Notes: a model not told the origin generated them from the sequence alone. Positions 12,801 to 24,537 are shown, counted from the first letter of the stretch. The stretch is DNA of 64,000 nucleotides from Casuarius casuarius (GCA_003342895.1 PTFA01000005.1:5956266-6020265); one strand, 5' to 3'. Numbers and translations: made by a program.

Positions 12801-14431
12801 AGTCTGTGCAGTCTCAAAGTTGCCTTCTTGGTCTCCAACTATACTGAAACATGAATTGGAATGATTATAAAAGATCCTCAACTTTTGTTATTAAGAGCCT
12901 GTTTCCTATGTGTGAAGAAAAGCTTGAGTGCATAGGTGCAACCCAGTGATGCAGAAGGCACATGGTACTGCCTATGTTGACTTTCAAACCAGTCATAATT
13001 TCTGGGAGGTGTCAAAGTCTGCTCCACTTTGGAACAGTTCCAGTTTTTCATTGCCCTGTTACATGGCTAGGTGCTGTCTCAGTGTCATCTGGTGTGGGTG
13101 TGATATCAGTGCAAGCAATGCAGAACAGCAAGTTAAAGAGACAGTTGAGATTCAAATACATCTTCCAACTATGTAAAGTTAATAAGCTTATCTTCACTCT
13201 AGCAGTGCAGCTCCTAAAACTGCAAGACTATAGTAGATTTTGAAATAGCATTTGTGAACAATGCTATGATAAACTGCTCTTCCTACAAGCTCATTACTGC
13301 CACTATGAAGTGTACAGGGTTTGTACATGATGCTGGGGGAAGCAAACATTTATATAAGGTTCCATAGCAGTTGATGTGTCTTACAGTTAACTTGCGTTGG
13401 CATAGTGTACATCCATCTGCTCTGCAATGGAGAAAGGCACAGCGGCAAAAGTTACTCTTTTGTACAGTAAATGTCAGAGTAGGTACTTAAAACTACTTTC
13501 TTGAAAAAATAATAAAGAGCCTGTTAAACCTGTCAAAAGGAAGGGGAATGGTGCTGAACAAAGCACAATTGCAAGCCTGTTCTCTGTGATCCAGTGTTGC
13601 AGAGCTTTCTGCGGAGGAAGGGCTCACTCTGCCAATAGCTCCATGTGTGCTGGAAAAGAATGGCAAGAGCTCTTGTAAGCTGTCTGTGCTGGACAGTTAT
13701 CAGAACATCAACCTGCAGAAGTCTCCTCCATGCTGAAGGTAAGCAAAATAACATGGAACAGGAACCTCTAAGGTAGTAAACCAAATGAACCATAGAAAGG
13801 TTAATACTCTGTTGGTAAGATCCTTTCACTAATTCTTTGTTAATGAAAGAAGGTAACAGAATATGTTCACAATGCTTTCTATTATTATCTTTGGGAATAT
13901 TAATATTTTGGGCAAATTTCTCAAATGGAACAAGATTTGCCTGCAGTGTAAATGTAGATACTTAAAAAAACCCCCTACACTTTTACATGACAGCAGAGGG
14001 GGTAGTTTGTTTTTAAACACATAGGAATATTAAATCTACATTTGATTGTTTCCCTAGTGAAAAGAGATAAATAGTGGTTTGGAGGGTTGATTGTTACTTG
14101 TTCAGTTACTTTGAAAAGTTACTGTGTGTACTGTTGCTTAAATATGTCAACTGCATTCAATTATTAGGCTAATACAAAAGCAAGATGAAATTAAGATTAA
14201 AAAAGCCCACAGGTCAGAAAGAGGATACCTGAAGAAGATAAAGCTTTCTCCACAATAGGCTGTAGCAAATAGTTTAGAAACTAGCACTGAATATTTCTCC
14301 GTTGGTTTACAAGTAGCTGAATTAACATCTGCACTTGGCATCTAATAGCGAAGAACCTGGTCAGAGAAAATGTTAGTAACATATTAGAAATATCATGTGC
14401 AAGACTATAAATCAATGATCACTCAGTCTAT
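9871..14431. other. Intergenic DNA between convergent MKRN1 and RAB19
   Basis: The two genes point at each other. No open frame here resembles a known protein, and I see no splice-flanked conserved segment. It holds a 23-base T tract at 11894-11916 and otherwise unique AT-rich sequence. Minus-strand AATAAA matches (TTTATT on the plus strand) occur near 9692 and 9886, so minor RAB19 read-through ends are possible but unsupported. Confidence 0.6.
11894..11916. repeat. T23 homopolymer
   Basis: An uninterrupted run of 23 T. No flanking target-site duplication or LINE/SINE body was recognised beside it. Confidence 0.9.
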
Positions 14432-15928
14432 TTTATTTTTTTGTGCTTCTCAGATACGGTTTTCTAAACAGTTTTGCTACATGTTTTTCCCCCACTTTTG
14501 AGGGATATGAAACAGGTAAATTAAATTGCCAGCTGGTAAATAGGCAGTTTACTAGTCTTCCCAGGGCTTCTTTGCACGTAACCAAGCTATTTTATCATTA
14601 AAGAGTATGATTTCCTGTTCATAGTTTAAGAGCATAAGTGATACACTCTGGTACACAGGGAACATGGTCAAAAAGCTTCCTCTATGTAATATTTTTCTAC
14701 TTCCTCGTTTCCATCTACTGAAAAAATGAAAGAACACTTCTGCAGTTCCTGTACTGAAGGTAGTAAGTTCATCTACAGCAGAGCTTGTGTTTGAGAGGAG
14801 CAACACAAAACCTTATACTAACACCAAGGTGTTCAGTTGGGTTAAGTTTCCAAAGCAACAGTGTGTGTACTTCTCTAAGGGAAGCTCTCCCTTACTGTTC
14901 CCTTACTCCTCTACAATGAGGTTACATTACTAAACCATCCTAACCGTGGCTAAGTTTTACAGGAGTTTGAGTCCCCTTTATGCCCCCTTAAAAATCTAGA
15001 GGCATACTCTTAAGCTGCCATTGGTCCACCACACACAAACTACAGCAGCTTTTGATGCACTATTTTAATCAAAAGCCTTATCAGCAGAAGGCAAGGTTGG
15101 TTTAAAAAAAAAAAAAAAATTCCTTTCACCTCACCATTAATTTAGGCCATTACTGTGAACTTGGAAGCTTTGCTACTCCTAGTACATCTACATAGGAAGA
15201 GAAAGATCAGTACTAGAGACAATTCTTATGATTAGAGGGGAAAAAAAAAAAGAGACAGACAAATCTCCTCACCCCAGCAGGAGGATTTTTGGTACACTAG
15301 CATATCATTATTCTGCCTGCTATAAAACCCTGGGCATGTCTCTAGGCTATCTGGTGAGGGAATACACACAGAGGTGATGGATTCATGTACCCTCTTACAA
15401 GCATTACTATTAAATTCCTTGGGATGGGTGGTTACATGTCCAACATCAGGACCTCCCCCAAAATGGAAGGTTAGGCAGCAATGAGTTAGTACTATTCATA
15501 GTCTGACACTTTAAAGCTGGCAAAGACTAAAGAGCTTGCACTAAAATAAACTGTGCATCTCAGAGAGCTCAAATCAATGCAGAGCTCTGGTGCAAATTTA
15601 CCTTCTGGCACAGCCAGAAAAGCATTCAAGGATATAACTATAAGGCCGTCATGTTTACAGTCCTCTTTGGTTAAGGCAAGGGCTGGCAGCTTCCCAAGTC
15701 CTCTCAGCTCGGAAGTCCATGTTAAAGTATCTGCTGCCATGTTCAAAGCAACCTGTGCTAACAACAGCAACACCAATCTCTGGAGATACTTACAGGTCAA
15801 ACTGCAAGGTAGAGGTATCAGAAAGATAGCTTGAGGCCACAGAGCAAGCTTCCATAACCTGAACAAAACCAAATCACATAGCCACAGGAAAATGACAACT
15901 TCCAAGTTCTTGTTCCTGAAACCTCTCT
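14432..15928 (-). other. RAB19: Probable RAB19 3' UTR
   Basis: The nearest minus-strand AATAAA downstream of the RAB19 stop is at 14437-14432 (TTTATT on plus). A weaker ATTAAA lies near 15070. The interval has no coding signal; an A-tract on the plus strand at 15104-15119 and another at 15241-15251 would be U-tracts in the mRNA. The 3' end is inferred, not seen. Confidence 0.4.
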
Positions 15929-16194
15929 TCAACAGAGGCACTGGGTCTTCTCTGCACTTGAGCTGGCAATCACTGGCCTGGAATCAAGATAGATGCTGTT
16001 TGGAGGATTCTCTCCATGAAGCTGTAAGGTATTTCGGGCCATTAGCTCCTTAGCCATCAACAGAAACACCTCTTCTATGTTTTGGGCTTCTTTTGCTGAT
16101 GTCTCCAATACAGCTAAGAGCCCATACTTCTCTGCCAGTGTGCAGGCATCTTCAAACAGGACTTGGCGCTTGTCTAGTGAATCTGACTTGTTCC
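15929..16194 (-). CDS. RAB19: RAB19 last coding exon: NKSD, ETSAKE, prenylation motif
   Basis: The acceptor is TTTTAAG (minus strand). The exon reads (G)[17 protein letters not shown], then [34 protein letters not shown] and finally EKTQCLC before TGA at 15931-15929. It is missed by an ATG-to-stop search because it has no upstream in-frame Met. The G4 motif is NKSD where human has NKCD; both fit NKxD. The Cys-x-Cys end fits dual prenylation. Confidence 0.94.
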
Positions 16195-19100
16195 CTTAAA
16201 AGAAGGCAGATAAGTAATAAATTAGTCTCCCCAAATTGTTTCTTTAAATATATAATTCCTATTATTTCATGCAATCAGTTTATGTTGGGAATAAGCGTTA
16301 TTAGAAAAGCAAGATGTGAACATACCAAAGCCAAGAACACAGAACAGGCATCAAAAACCATAGCTGATCTGATCAAATGAGTTTAAAAACAAAACAAAAA
16401 AAGACATCCCACTGTGGTCATCTAATTATTTGCCATAGGTAGCGATGCCAGAGGATTATTTGGAAGCAACTGTTTGTCCCTATTCCTTTTTAAACATTAG
16501 GAAGCATTTAAGTTAGATTAACTGTAGTGGTTGCATAGAGTAAGCCAAGAGAACTTTGCATAAAAGTTTGCCTCATTCAACCTTTAATGGAAGCCATGTG
16601 TGTTCTGCTATTGTCAAGCTCCTTTGCCACATTTCAAAGTGGATGCTCAGCAGAGGATCTGGGATGGTGTTAGACTAATTCAGATCTCTTCTTTTAAAAA
16701 GAGAAAAAAAAGGACCTGCACAACTGTTAACAATCAGATTTTAATGTTACCTGTTTATACAAGTCAGTCACTTCTGCATATATATTTTAAATTTTCACCA
16801 AAAGCAATTTAGCCAAAAGTCTGACAGAAATCACAGAACACCTCAGATGAAACATCTTTGCATGTTTTTTATGTAGTTCCAACACTTGTGAAACACTATA
16901 TGTACCAGAACTGATGGTAGTTCCACAAGTCTACATTCATAGTCTCAAGACAGCCTTTCATTAAATTCAGGTCTTGAATCTGAAGCATGATTAAGCCAAC
17001 TCTTCCCTAGCAACTCCCTTCAGTTCAAGGAGAAAAACATTCACCCTCCCTTCCCCCAAACACTCTGCCCCCCCATCCCTGCTTGAGGGCTATTTGTTTT
17101 CTTTAAAACAAACAAACAAACACACACCACCACCCCCACACACACACAACACAACAACAAAAAACCCTTCCTCCTCCAGTTCCAGATGGGAAAGTTATAT
17201 TTCTTAACATTTCATAGTAGAAAGATGTGCTAAAATGACTATATATAATTAAATGTATAAATAGTTCCTGCTGGAAGTAAAACCTAAACAGCACCAGCTT
17301 TGGAAGAAAGCACTGATCAATGGATCCTTGCCAAAAAACTTTGGTTTTATCCATTACAGAACTTCTTTCTTAAGAAAAACCTCAACCAAACCAAAAAAGC
17401 CCCCACTGCATGCACAAATAGGCCTTACTTTTTTAGATTCACAGAAGTTAGAAAAACCCCTACCAAAGTCAAGTGACTTACTCATACGAGACACTGCAGT
17501 TCTGTGCAGGTAAGGATTTATTTGTTTCTTCAGAAGGAGAACAGAACCATTTCACCACAGCAGAGGTAGATAATTTGCTAGGGGCACAAGCAGGAACTTA
17601 GATCGCATGCCTGCTGTGCTATGGGGCTCAACACTGCTGATCCTGAAGAGCCCCTTCGGTCTGCTGCTGCATGTGTTGCTGTCAGCACAGTGCCATAGTG
17701 GAACAGGCATAAGCAGTGGAAGGTAAATAAAGGCTCTGCCACTTTACTGTGTCAGTTCTCTCATTTCTGACCTCTTCCTTAGGGGAGGGAAGAGCAATAA
17801 CCATCTGAAACATGAAGGAAAAGAACCACTCTGCTTCCTACCAGCTCCAGTCTCAGAAATTTCTACCTATTCCTTTCCTCAAAAGGCAAAATTTGAGTGT
17901 GTTGGATAAAGCAGGAGGAAGGCAAGCAGACACCTTAGTGCTCGGCAAAAGCTGTATCTCTACCTACTGTCTTATCTAGTTGGAATCCCATTACAGAGCA
18001 ACACACATGCATATCAGAAGGACAGAGAAGGAAGATGAGAAGAAGGAGTTGTGTTGCTCTGTGCATGCCTCTTCTTCACCTTGCATGATCAAGCTGTTAC
18101 ACTCTTCCTGCACATCAGGAATAGGTTTGCAGCAAGTCTGACCCTATAACATCAGTAGGGTTGTCTCTGCTTTGTAGACTAGCAGCAATTTTGTTATGTT
18201 ATTCCAGCTTAAAAGGAAGAAGTTCCTAGAGTCTGCAACAGAAATGTCCCCTAAATCACCTTTCTGGCTTGGTCCTGTCAAGATCAGGCTGTGACTTTCC
18301 CCCTTTCTAAGTTTAGGTCAAATTGCTACATATGCTGATCTCTTATAATTAAAACTGTGTTCTTTAATGCATAGTTTGTAGATGCATTAAGTAGTGTGTG
18401 TGTAGGGTGGGATGGAAATGAGGGGAATTTTATATCTATATATATTTAGAAAAGGCCATACACCAGAATATTTAAAGTTAGATTCCTACCAATTAACATC
18501 ATGACCAAGTTTGCAGCACCATACTTTTCAATTTCATGAATCCAGTGAGGAATGGATTCAAATGTGGACCTCCTAGTAAGGTCATAAGCAAGGATGGCCC
18601 CATGAGCACTCCTGTAATAAGACTGGGTTATTGTCCGGAAGCGTTCTTGACCAGCTGTATCCCACACTTGGATCTGTAAGAGAAAGGATAGAAGTTGTGA
18701 AGACTTGTGAATACTGCTTCCTACATGCTTACCATCAAGAACTATGGTTTCTGAAACCACTGGCCCTTATCTACAGCACAGCTAGACTTGTCCCTGCTCA
18801 CTCCACTATACTTCAGTGAGACTTCATCTTGTCCAGATCTGAAGAGACCTTTACATACCTATATAAACTTTTATGCAATCTACACAGACAAGAGAGCAAG
18901 CCACAGGAATAAACCCAGATTTGGCAAACAGGCCAAGAAACCCAATTTCAATAGTTATACTAAGGAAGAGGTATAAAGTGTCACAGCCTTTTAACAGAAT
19001 GTGAAAGAGGGTAGAGGAGATAAGTTCTAGCTAACTACTTCTTCTGATGTCCACCTTGTAAGTCTTCATCCTCCCTTAGGTCAATCACTCATCGGAGCAG

Positions 19101-19736
19101 ATCCTTTGAATGGAAAGCTCTATTTAGTTCCCCAGATTCAGCTCCCACATCTCTCAAAGAGGGAAGAGATATCCCCATCCTCCCTTCCCAGCCAAAGCCA
19201 GCTTTCACAGAGCTCCACAGAGGCAAGATGCAAACTCTCCCAACAGGTCAGGCCAGAGCAGCCATGAGATCAAGTATGCACCCAAATTAGGGTGACAACC
19301 TCCCCCAGGGCATCCTTCTGAGGATCCCCTCAGTGCAGCTCCTGAGCAGAAGAGCATGCACATTTGGTCTGTTCCCTTTGCCCAAGCTGAGCAGGAGACG
19401 CTGTGCTACTCCCTTCAGATGGGAGCAGGCCAGTGTTGTGGCAGTGAAGCACAGATGGGAACAGGTGTTGTCCTGCCCCTGCAGCACCTTCCCCACCCCA
19501 CTGCTCCCACTGAGTGCTTTGGGCCTGTTCCCACAACTGACCTTCACTTTCTTGCCATCGATGTCCAGCGAGCGCACGGTGAAGTCAACCCCAATGGTGT
19601 TCTGCTGCTTCTCGTTGTACTGCCCCGTCTTGAAGCGATGCACCACACAGGTCTTCCCCACATTGGAGTCCCCAATCAAGATGATCTTGAAGAGGTAGTC
19701 AAAGGCCTCATCCGCGCTGGAATGGGAGAAAGGCAT
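15929..19736 (-). CDS. RAB19: Rab19 small GTPase, complete, 214 aa in three coding exons
   Basis: The minus-strand coding exons are 19542-19736, 18490-18673 and 15929-16194 (195+184+266 = 645 nt, 214 residues plus stop). The protein starts [20 protein letters not shown]. It shows the Ras-fold motifs in order: P-loop GDSNVGKT, switch I NTIGVDF, WDTAGQE (G3), NKSD (G4), ETSAKE (G5), and the C-terminal Cys-Leu-Cys that fits double geranylgeranylation. Human Rab19 is 217 aa and has the same Rab-family segments ([31 protein letters not shown]). The start is chosen by alignment to the human N-terminus; an upstream in-frame ATG at 19790 lies beyond a good 3' splice site and is rejected. Rab19 is Golgi-linked and has been tied to cortical actin clearing in ciliogenesis (family knowledge). 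RAB43 is the nearest alternative, but synteny with MKRN1 and SLC37A3 supports RAB19. Confidence 0.95.
16195..18489 (-). other. RAB19: RAB19 intron 2
   Basis: A 2.3-kb intron between the Rab central and C-terminal exons. It holds the CA/AAC-rich simple repeat at 17105-17165 and no recognised gene. Confidence 0.85.
17105..17165. repeat. CA/AAAC-rich low-complexity tract
   Basis: The tract begins AAAACAAACAAACAAACAC and passes through imperfect CACA and CAACA units to A-rich sequence. It is a simple repeat in a RAB19 intron. Confidence 0.85.
18490..18673 (-). CDS. RAB19: RAB19 coding exon 2: switch II and central G domain
   Basis: The acceptor is TCTTACAG (minus strand) and the exon starts [20 protein letters not shown]. 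It continues [15 protein letters not shown] and ends MMLIG with the glycine codon split before donor GTAGGA. The phase joins exactly to the next exon. Confidence 0.95.
19542..19736 (-). CDS. RAB19: RAB19 coding exon 1: start, P-loop and switch I
   Basis: ATG is at 19736-19734. The exon encodes the P-loop [14 protein letters not shown] and switch [16 protein letters not shown], and ends GKKVK before donor GTCAGT (minus strand, GT at 19541-19540). The transcribed exon probably begins at 19754, just after a polypyrimidine/CAG acceptor. Confidence 0.94.
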
Positions 19737-20053
19737 CACGGCTCCTGGGCAAGCCTGCAGCAGGGGAGCAGAGGAATGAGGGGCTCCCACCCCGGCCAGG
19801 GGGGGCCCGCAGAGACCCCTGGCCCAGCCCCACGGCAGCTCCGCTGCACTGGGGAGAGAGAGAGCACCACGGGGCTGCCCCCAACGCCCCAGCTAGGGGG
19901 TCGGAGCCGGGGAGACACTTCCCTCCCCGGCAGAGGAACCGGGAAAGAGCCTCTCCCACTAGGCTCCCTCCCTCGGACCTGCCCCAGGAGGGAGGGCAGG
20001 AGGGCGGGCCGGCGGGCGGCAGCCGCCGCCAGTACCGCCGCTGCCCCGCTCAC

Positions 20054-20130
20054 CTGCCAGCGCTCACCTGCGGCGCCAGGTAGCGCCGCTTTGTACCCCG
20101 CCCGCCGCCGCCGCTCTCGGGGGCCGGCGG
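20054..20130 (-). other. RAB19: Probable RAB19 non-coding leader exon with tandem donors
   Basis: On the minus strand two identical CAG|GTGAGC donors lie 14 bases apart (exon ends 20068 and 20054). A strong polypyrimidine/CAG acceptor lies at 19755, eight codons above the chosen ATG region. A short leader intron of about 300 bases therefore fits. The transcription start is not known; the upper bound is a guess. Confidence 0.5.
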
Positions 20131-20140
20131 GAAATGTAGT
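20129..20140 (-). promoter_or_regulatory. ZNF143/THAP11-type site facing RAB19
   Basis: The minus strand reads ACTACATTTCCC, close to the ACTACAATTCCC core of the ZNF143 (Staf) motif. It sits about 60-75 bp upstream of the tandem RAB19 leader donors. Confidence 0.6.
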
Positions 20141-20369
20141 CCCGGCCCGGCGGTCGGTGATCGCCGCTGTCCCGCCGCCGAGCCGGGCGGAGGGCGCCGC
20201 GGCGGGGCGGCCCCTCGGCTCCGCCTCCGGGAAATCCCTCGTGGTCCCGCCCCGCCGCGGCGGCTCCGGCACCGGGTGCCCCCCCGCCCTCGCAGCCGGT
20301 GGGAGCCCTCGGGAGGGGGAGCGACCGGCGGGCGCGGCGCAACCCGGATCAGGGCAGCGGCGGCCGCGG

Positions 20370-20381
20370 ACTACAAGTCCC
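20370..20381 (+). promoter_or_regulatory. ZNF143/THAP11-type site facing SLC37A3
   Basis: The plus strand reads ACTACAAGTCCC, again close to ACTACAATTCCC. It is oriented opposite to the site at 20129, about 240 bp away, giving one copy per gene direction. Confidence 0.6.
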
Positions 20382-20411
20382 GCCGCGCCCCGGCGGCCGC
20401 TGCCTCTGTGT

Positions 20412-20439
20412 CGGAAGAGCGGCGTCCATGTGACTTCCT
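20412..20439. promoter_or_regulatory. Pair of ETS-like cores near the SLC37A3 start region
   Basis: CGGAAG at 20412-20417 (plus) and ACTTCCT at 20433-20439 (AGGAAGT on minus) are ETS/GABPA-type cores often seen in TATA-less CpG promoters. Between them is an ATG immediately followed by TGA (20428-20433). Confidence 0.45.
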
Positions 20440-20479
20440 GAGGGCCGGGCTGGCGGCGGGGCCGGGCGGACCGGTGCGT

Positions 20480-23400
20480 GGGGCGGCGGCGGGAGGGTCC
20501 TTTCCCGCGGGGTGGGGGAGGCGGCCAGCGGCGCGCGGGGGGACGAGGCTGGGCTGGCGCGGCGTCGGCCGAGCGGCCGTTTAACGGTCGCGGCGGTGTA
20601 ACGGTCGCCGGCGGAGCCCGCGCGTGCCCCGCGGCGGCCGGGGAGGTGGCCCGGCCCGGAGCTGGGTGTCGCCGCTTGGTGCCTTTCCCTCCCCGGCGCG
20701 CTGAGGACGTGGCTTTCGGTCACCGGGCGGCTGCGACAGGGGCCCGCGCCGTGCGGGGGAGCGCTGCCGGCGCTGGGGGGGCTCGGCCGATCGCCGGTCA
20801 GTCTCCTAGGGCGGCGGGTTTGCCGGGGGTGGGGTGGGAGTGCGTTTTGCTTTTCACTTGATGCTTCAGTGGCGGTTTCCCAAGCGCCCGGTGAGCTCCG
20901 GGGCAGCCCAGGTGCGTGCTGAGCCGGGGCCCCGGCGCCGCCTGGTCTCGGGGGAGCAGAGCCGCCCGGGGAGAGCCACGTCGCGGCGGAGCAGCGGGAG
21001 ACGGTAGCAGCAAACGTCGGGAAGGCCGATGCGTGGGGTTGCGTTGGTCTTCCGCACGAGCGCTTGGATCTGGCGGTTTTGGTAGAAGAGATTTTCTGGT
21101 GGAGTTAAGCGACTGGCTGAATCGTGGGCAGAGACAACAGACAAAATACTAAGGGCGTGTTATCTTCATTTTATGTGTGTATATATATATGTATTCATGT
21201 TAATTTTGACTTGATATTCATTGCCGTGACATGGTGAAATCCATTTTCTTCTCAGATAGCATCCAGTCAGGGCTTTTGGCGATTGCGTTATTAGCTGATG
21301 AGGTGTTTCATCTGTGGTGGTTGTAAGCTGTGAATGGTCCTGTGCAAGTTTGTGTTTGTGCCTCTTTTTTCTTACATTGATTTAGGAAGAAGGCATACGA
21401 GGGTTTAAAAAATATATATTTTTACTTGTTTACTTTGCACTTCGGAAGTCCCAGGAATGTTAATTCTGGTCTTTCCTGCCTGCTTTGGAGGATGGCAGGG
21501 TAGTATTAAGGAAGTTTACTTTGAACTTAAGGTGTCTTATTTTGACCTTAAGGGAAGGGATAAGGGAGAATGCTGAAAGTTTAACAAAGCTTATTCAAAA
21601 TATTGATTAGCTGAGGGTAAATAGTTGCAAACAAACAGACAAAGTAGTCAAACACCCTAAAAACAGTCCTCTTCCATTCTTAAAGGCTTACACTTTACTG
21701 CTGTGGCTTCTGTGGTTTATCCTGCCTCCTAGTTTTTGCTTTTCTCACTCCAAATTTAATGTGGTGTTTTCAGTATAATTAGAAGACCAGTTTTTGAGGA
21801 TGAACTCCTAGTTGTCTAATTTTCCAGGCTAGAGAGGATGCCAGGTTGGAATGTGCAAAAGACTGGATGAAGAACGAAAAAAGAGAAAACCACCAAAAAA
21901 CCACTCTGTAGTTATCCCTACCTTGTAAATAGGTGAAAAAGGTCATCATGTGCCAGAAGGTTTTTTCTTAGAAAGCTAGCTGGGACTGAAAAGCTGTGAA
22001 GAATAGATATTATAGTAGTAAATGCTGTGAACAGATAGGTGATTTTAAGGTCAAAACCAAGACTCAGTTTTAAAAAGGCTGGGTATCTTGGACAAATAAG
22101 ACTTATATTTGCATGTGTTGACATGAAGTGGGTGGTAAATCTCGTGCTTCAGGCTGTGAACTGATTACATGAGGAAAGAACTTTTCCCTCAGCATTGCAC
22201 AACTAGCAGTGTTTTGCTTTCCTCTGAAGAACTCTGTTATCTTCTGCTGTTTGGTGGGAGGGGAGTGAGAAGCAGAGAAAGAGAAGAGGCTCTTGTGGTT
22301 GACCAACGGACTGTATGGTTTGCAGGCCTGTAAAGACCTCAGTGCTGGAAATCAGTGCCTCGAGTTCCTTTCTCTGCTTCATGCATCCTGTGTATGTGAC
22401 TTTTCACTGCCTGAAAGGGACTGGTGCTGTGTGATACTTGGATGGGTGCCAAGTTTTCATTCGTTGGTGTGGAGAAATGGTCTGGGACCTTAGATGGATG
22501 TGCTAGCAAAACTGCCTGCTAAGATGCCTCTTCCAAGGCTACCCTTACCTTCCCACAGCTCCAGCTGTAGGTGCTCCTCTCGCCAGAGTGAACCCAAGCA
22601 GTGTAGAAGCATGTTGCTGCTAGAGGGTGCTGACAGACCTGGGTGGCCTTTCCTACCTGGAAGGGTGGGAGTGTGGCCCAGATAGACCTGGGCTGCGTAG
22701 ATGCAACTGGAACAGGCTTGCTGTGTTTGTCCTGGCTGGATGACAATGGAGATGTGTTAATTCAAGAACGGTGGAGGATGAACATGGCTAACCAATGTCT
22801 AAGCTGAAGTTGATAAAGCTACATGCCAGCGTCCCAGAGAGAGGATAGTTGGGTACCTATTACTCAGAGGATCTCCTTGCCCTACTCTGTTTTGCAGGTC
22901 AAATGTGGCCTGAGTTTCCATGGTGTTTAATATATCCAGTAGTAGCTGGAGTCTGTTTAGTGTTCAGGTACCCTTCGTCTTTGAGAGAATATTTCTTACA
23001 GTGGAAGCTGGCCTGAGGAGATCTTTAAAAGTTATTGGAAGAAGGAGCAGAAGGTCTCAAGAAGTATTTTTCAGACATGGGCTTTTCAGCAGCAGCCAGG
23101 AATTCGGAAAAGAGGGAGGCTGGGCAGTGACTTCTAATTTCTCCAAGTGAGGCTGTGAAGTGGAACGTGAAAGGTGTTCTGTCAGATTTGCAAATCATTA
23201 TAAGAAACATCCGTGGATATGAAAGAATAAAAAGGAATTATGTTTTTTCTTATTCCATCTCTAGTTCTTTGGTGGGGGTGGGGGTTACAGGAGTAGTGGA
23301 TTATTTTATCACTCCTCAGAATTCAGGATGTTTATGGTGTCTGAATGTCCTTTTAAAATGCAGCTCCCAATGACTGATTTGTCTAGCTATATTAAGCCAC

Positions 23401-24461
23401 CTAGTGTAAATAGAATCAGGTTCTGCCTTCGGCAGTGATATCAATGTTTAATAAATCTTTTTCTGCACTGCTGTCATGGTTGCACAGACACAAGTGTTTG
23501 TGTAGCTGCTTTGTGAGCTGCAGGGCAATCTGACTGAAAAGATCTCTGCCAAGAAAATGAAAGGGAGGGACAGAGAGAGATTCCCCCAACTCACTGCCCA
23601 GCTGGGTAATATCCCCAACCCTCATTGCAGATATGGTCCCTCAGTCACAGTTGAGGGAGTAGAATAGTATAGCATGAGCTAATGCTAAGAAACTGTTCAT
23701 GTATCATAGCCTTTCCTCAGTAACGATAATATCTGATATCTAGAAGTTTGGGCAGATGTCACCCATGCCCTACTGATAGGAACCGTAAAATATGGCTTGC
23801 TACATGCTGTAATAATAAGTTAGTGACAGATGGAGCTATACTCTAGGGCATGAGAGTGAATTGGCAGGGAGTCTAGTTGTTGGATTTCAGCACTGTCCTT
23901 ACAGTTACTTTTCCAGCTTTACAAATCCACTCTTGGGTGTATCTTTCAATGGCATCTTAAAGAGGCAGTTAGACCCCAAACCATTCTCTACCAGTTACCA
24001 AATGCTGATATGTTGGCTTGTACTCACTAGGCTGTGGCCAGCCAGGTAAAGGTGGAAAATTAGCTTATTTATGATCACTCTGTAGCACACCACATATGTA
24101 AATGGTGCAGATTGCTCTTTAACATGGGAACACCTCAGGTTGGTAGGTCCTGGGGGGGAACTCATTTGGTGATGGGCCCTGAAGAGGAATCTGCTGGAAG
24201 CAGGGGCAAGAAATAGGTTGGAGTAAAAGCATGAGGTGGTACTTGGAGAATGGAGGTAAAAAGACATTTCTGGGCATAGAAGATGTCATGGAATGCACAG
24301 CTGATAAGATGAGTAGAGATGTGAACCAAACTGGGAAGGACTGGCATAGAATTGCTCCTGCTGAATTCCAGCTGTTTGCAGAACAGCACTGTATTTTATA
24401 GTTCTGTTTAAATTAAAATATTTTTCCTTTTTTCTCCTCTTCCCACCGTCTTTTATTTAAG
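20480..24461 (+). other. SLC37A3: SLC37A3 leader exon region and first intron
   Basis: A non-coding first exon must lie in the CpG island. Possible donors are GTGCGT near 20474, GTGAGC at 20890 and CAG|GTGCGT near 20911; I cannot choose between them. The rest is intron with a TA-rich microsatellite at 21174-21194. A frame at 22920-23150 looks unremarkable and is not flanked convincingly. Confidence 0.55.
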
Positions 24462-24537
24462 TGAGAAGAAAGATGACCTAAGCACCTTCCAGCCTTTGTG
24501 GCCAAGGGCAGGAGTGAGGGAGAGGGCTGCCGGGAAT

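Larger units (their letters stand above)
19790..21010. promoter_or_regulatory. CpG-island bidirectional promoter for RAB19 and SLC37A3
   Basis: This is the only long, very GC-rich, CpG-dense stretch in the window. It lies between the head-to-head 5' ends of RAB19 (minus) and SLC37A3 (plus). No TATA box is evident. It contains ZNF143-type ACTACA motifs in opposite orientations at 20129-20140 and 20370-20381, plus ETS-like cores at 20412-20417 and 20433-20439. The long open frames here, up to 361 codons, are chance products of GC-rich sequence lacking stops. Confidence 0.85.

Noticed and set aside
15492..15941. 149-codon minus-strand frame at the end of RAB19
   Set aside because: It overlaps the last 13 bases of the RAB19 coding exon in another frame and continues in the 3' UTR; no domain.
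19737..19790. Upstream in-frame ATG extending RAB19 by 18 residues
   Set aside because: The extension crosses a strong polypyrimidine/CAG acceptor at 19755, and human Rab19 begins at the equivalent of the MPF methionine.
19356..20441. 361-codon plus-strand open frame across the RAB19 first exon and CpG island
   Set aside because: It is antisense to RAB19 exon 1 and runs through GC-rich sequence where stops are rare; composition is Pro/Arg/Gly/Ala without motifs.
22907..23150. Possible alternative 5' exon of SLC37A3 after a TTTTGCAG at about 22897
   Set aside because: The acceptor is plausible, but the encoded sequence does not lead in phase to exon 2 and has no similarity to the family.
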